This document shows positions 22,311 through 22,761 of a stretch of 22,761 nt of DNA, piece by piece. A program made the position numbers and the translations under genes. Below the pieces are notes generated by a model. It worked only from the letters and a program-made list of their open reading frames with translations. It had not been told where the DNA came from and did no database searches. The DNA comes from an uncultured Eubacteriales bacterium. Lineage in GTDB: Bacteria > Bacillota_A > Clostridia > Oscillospirales > Oscillospiraceae. The DNA lies in contig ONPY01000034.1 of the NCBI GenBank assembly GCA_900319835.1, positions 1 through 22,761 on the forward strand. Reading direction: 5' to 3'. Numbering within the stretch: the stretch's first letter is position 1; the number at the start of each line of letters is the position of its first letter.

Positions 22311-22761
22311 CCGCGAGAAGTTAAAGGCCATGATAAAACCCCGCTCCCATGACCGGGGAAGCTGGTTTATTGCTCATTTTAGGCCGTGCCGCGATAGTGA
22401 CACCTGGCACCCGGTATTTGCCGAGTTTATGGATTTGCGTCACCGCCTCAAGGCCGATTTTTACCCGTGCAAGTATTTCGAATATTGCTTATTAGATGAT
22501 TTCGTTTGGGCCGAGTGTTTGCCGTTCAAAGAGTGTCCGGGTTGGGAAAAGTGGAAAAACTGCCCCAATGAATTAAAGTGTATCAAGGTTGGAGGCGGGG
22601 AGGATGATTGCAAGCCAATAACCTACGGGCAATTCCTGGACGATGCTGGGCCGATCGCCGAGGCGAACCGCGCCGCCTGGCGTGACTTCATCAACCGCCA
22701 CCTCCTCGACAAAACCGACTTAACCAGGGCCACCGATGAGATGCAACCAGGAATAGACTAC
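22303..22761 (+). CDS. Hypothetical protein, cut by right edge
   Basis: An open frame from ATG 22303 runs 153 codons to the window end without a stop. It starts MNDREKLKAMIKPRSHDRGS and contains several cysteines in CKYFEYCLLDDFVWAECL and CPNELKCIKVGGGEDDCK, which could form a metal site or disulfides. No family recognised. The eight-base overlap with the DUF5681-like gene suggests coupled translation. Downstream of DUF5681-like genes a terminase is expected, but the visible part shows no Walker motif. Confidence 0.6.
   Translation, partial: MNDREKLKAMIKPRSHDRGSWFIAHFRPCRDSDTWHPVFAEFMDLRHRLKADFYPCKYFEYCLLDDFVWAECLPFKECPGWEKWKNCPNELKCIKVGGGEDDCKPITYGQFLDDAGPIAEANRAAWRDFINRHLLDKTDLTRATDEMQPGIDY

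Overview
The window looks like three unrelated DNA segments joined in one contig. Positions 1 to about 18,090 are GC-rich Clostridia DNA, most like Oscillospirales: Firmicutes gene orders (dprA-topA-trmFO and plsX-rnc-smc-ftsY), strong Shine-Dalgarno sequences and sigma-A type promoters. About 18,090 to 19,260 is higher-GC DNA with an accessory or prophage-like gene string and a tyrosine recombinase fragment; its codon use suggests Actinobacteria, perhaps Coriobacteriia. About 19,261 to 22,761 is AT-richer DNA without Shine-Dalgarno sequences, with TAnnTTTG-type promoter motifs and a Bacteroidales-type integrase tail; it looks like a Bacteroidales phage or mobile island. No rRNA, tRNA or CRISPR array was found.

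Layout of the Clostridia part, all genes on the minus strand. From right to left: a P-type Ca2+ ATPase; a cluster of five stem-loops; a single-gene unit encoding a membrane-anchored TIR protein with a seven-repeat RCC1 propeller, with its own promoter and terminator; then a long housekeeping run. That run starts at a promoter near 13,230: TrmH-family rRNA methyltransferase, dprA, topA, trmFO, plsX, rnc, a radical SAM gene, then (with a second promoter at 4,780-4,808) smc, ftsY, yhbY and nadD, cut by the left edge. Many of these genes overlap by 1 to 17 bases, so they are probably translationally coupled. They cover DNA uptake and topology, tRNA and rRNA processing and modification, phospholipid synthesis, chromosome segregation and protein targeting.

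Points that stand out here: nadD appears to lack about 29 codons including its HxGH site; SMC is only 1005 residues, with both coiled-coil arms shortened by a similar amount; structured repeats ending in a Shine-Dalgarno sequence fill the gaps in front of yhbY and ftsY; and topA has a histone H1-like tail.

The right part carries, on the plus strand, an integrase tail, a small unknown gene, an excisionase-type HTH gene bracketed by a perfect 13-bp inverted repeat, an unknown 225-residue protein, a 680-base noncoding stretch with about ten helically phased GTACA sites and several palindromes, a DUF5681-like gene and a further gene cut by the right edge. The two joins (about 18,077-18,095 and 19,257-19,262) each cut genes in mid-sequence, so I treat the apparent ATPase fusion and the head-to-head integrase pair as probable assembly chimeras unless reads show otherwise.
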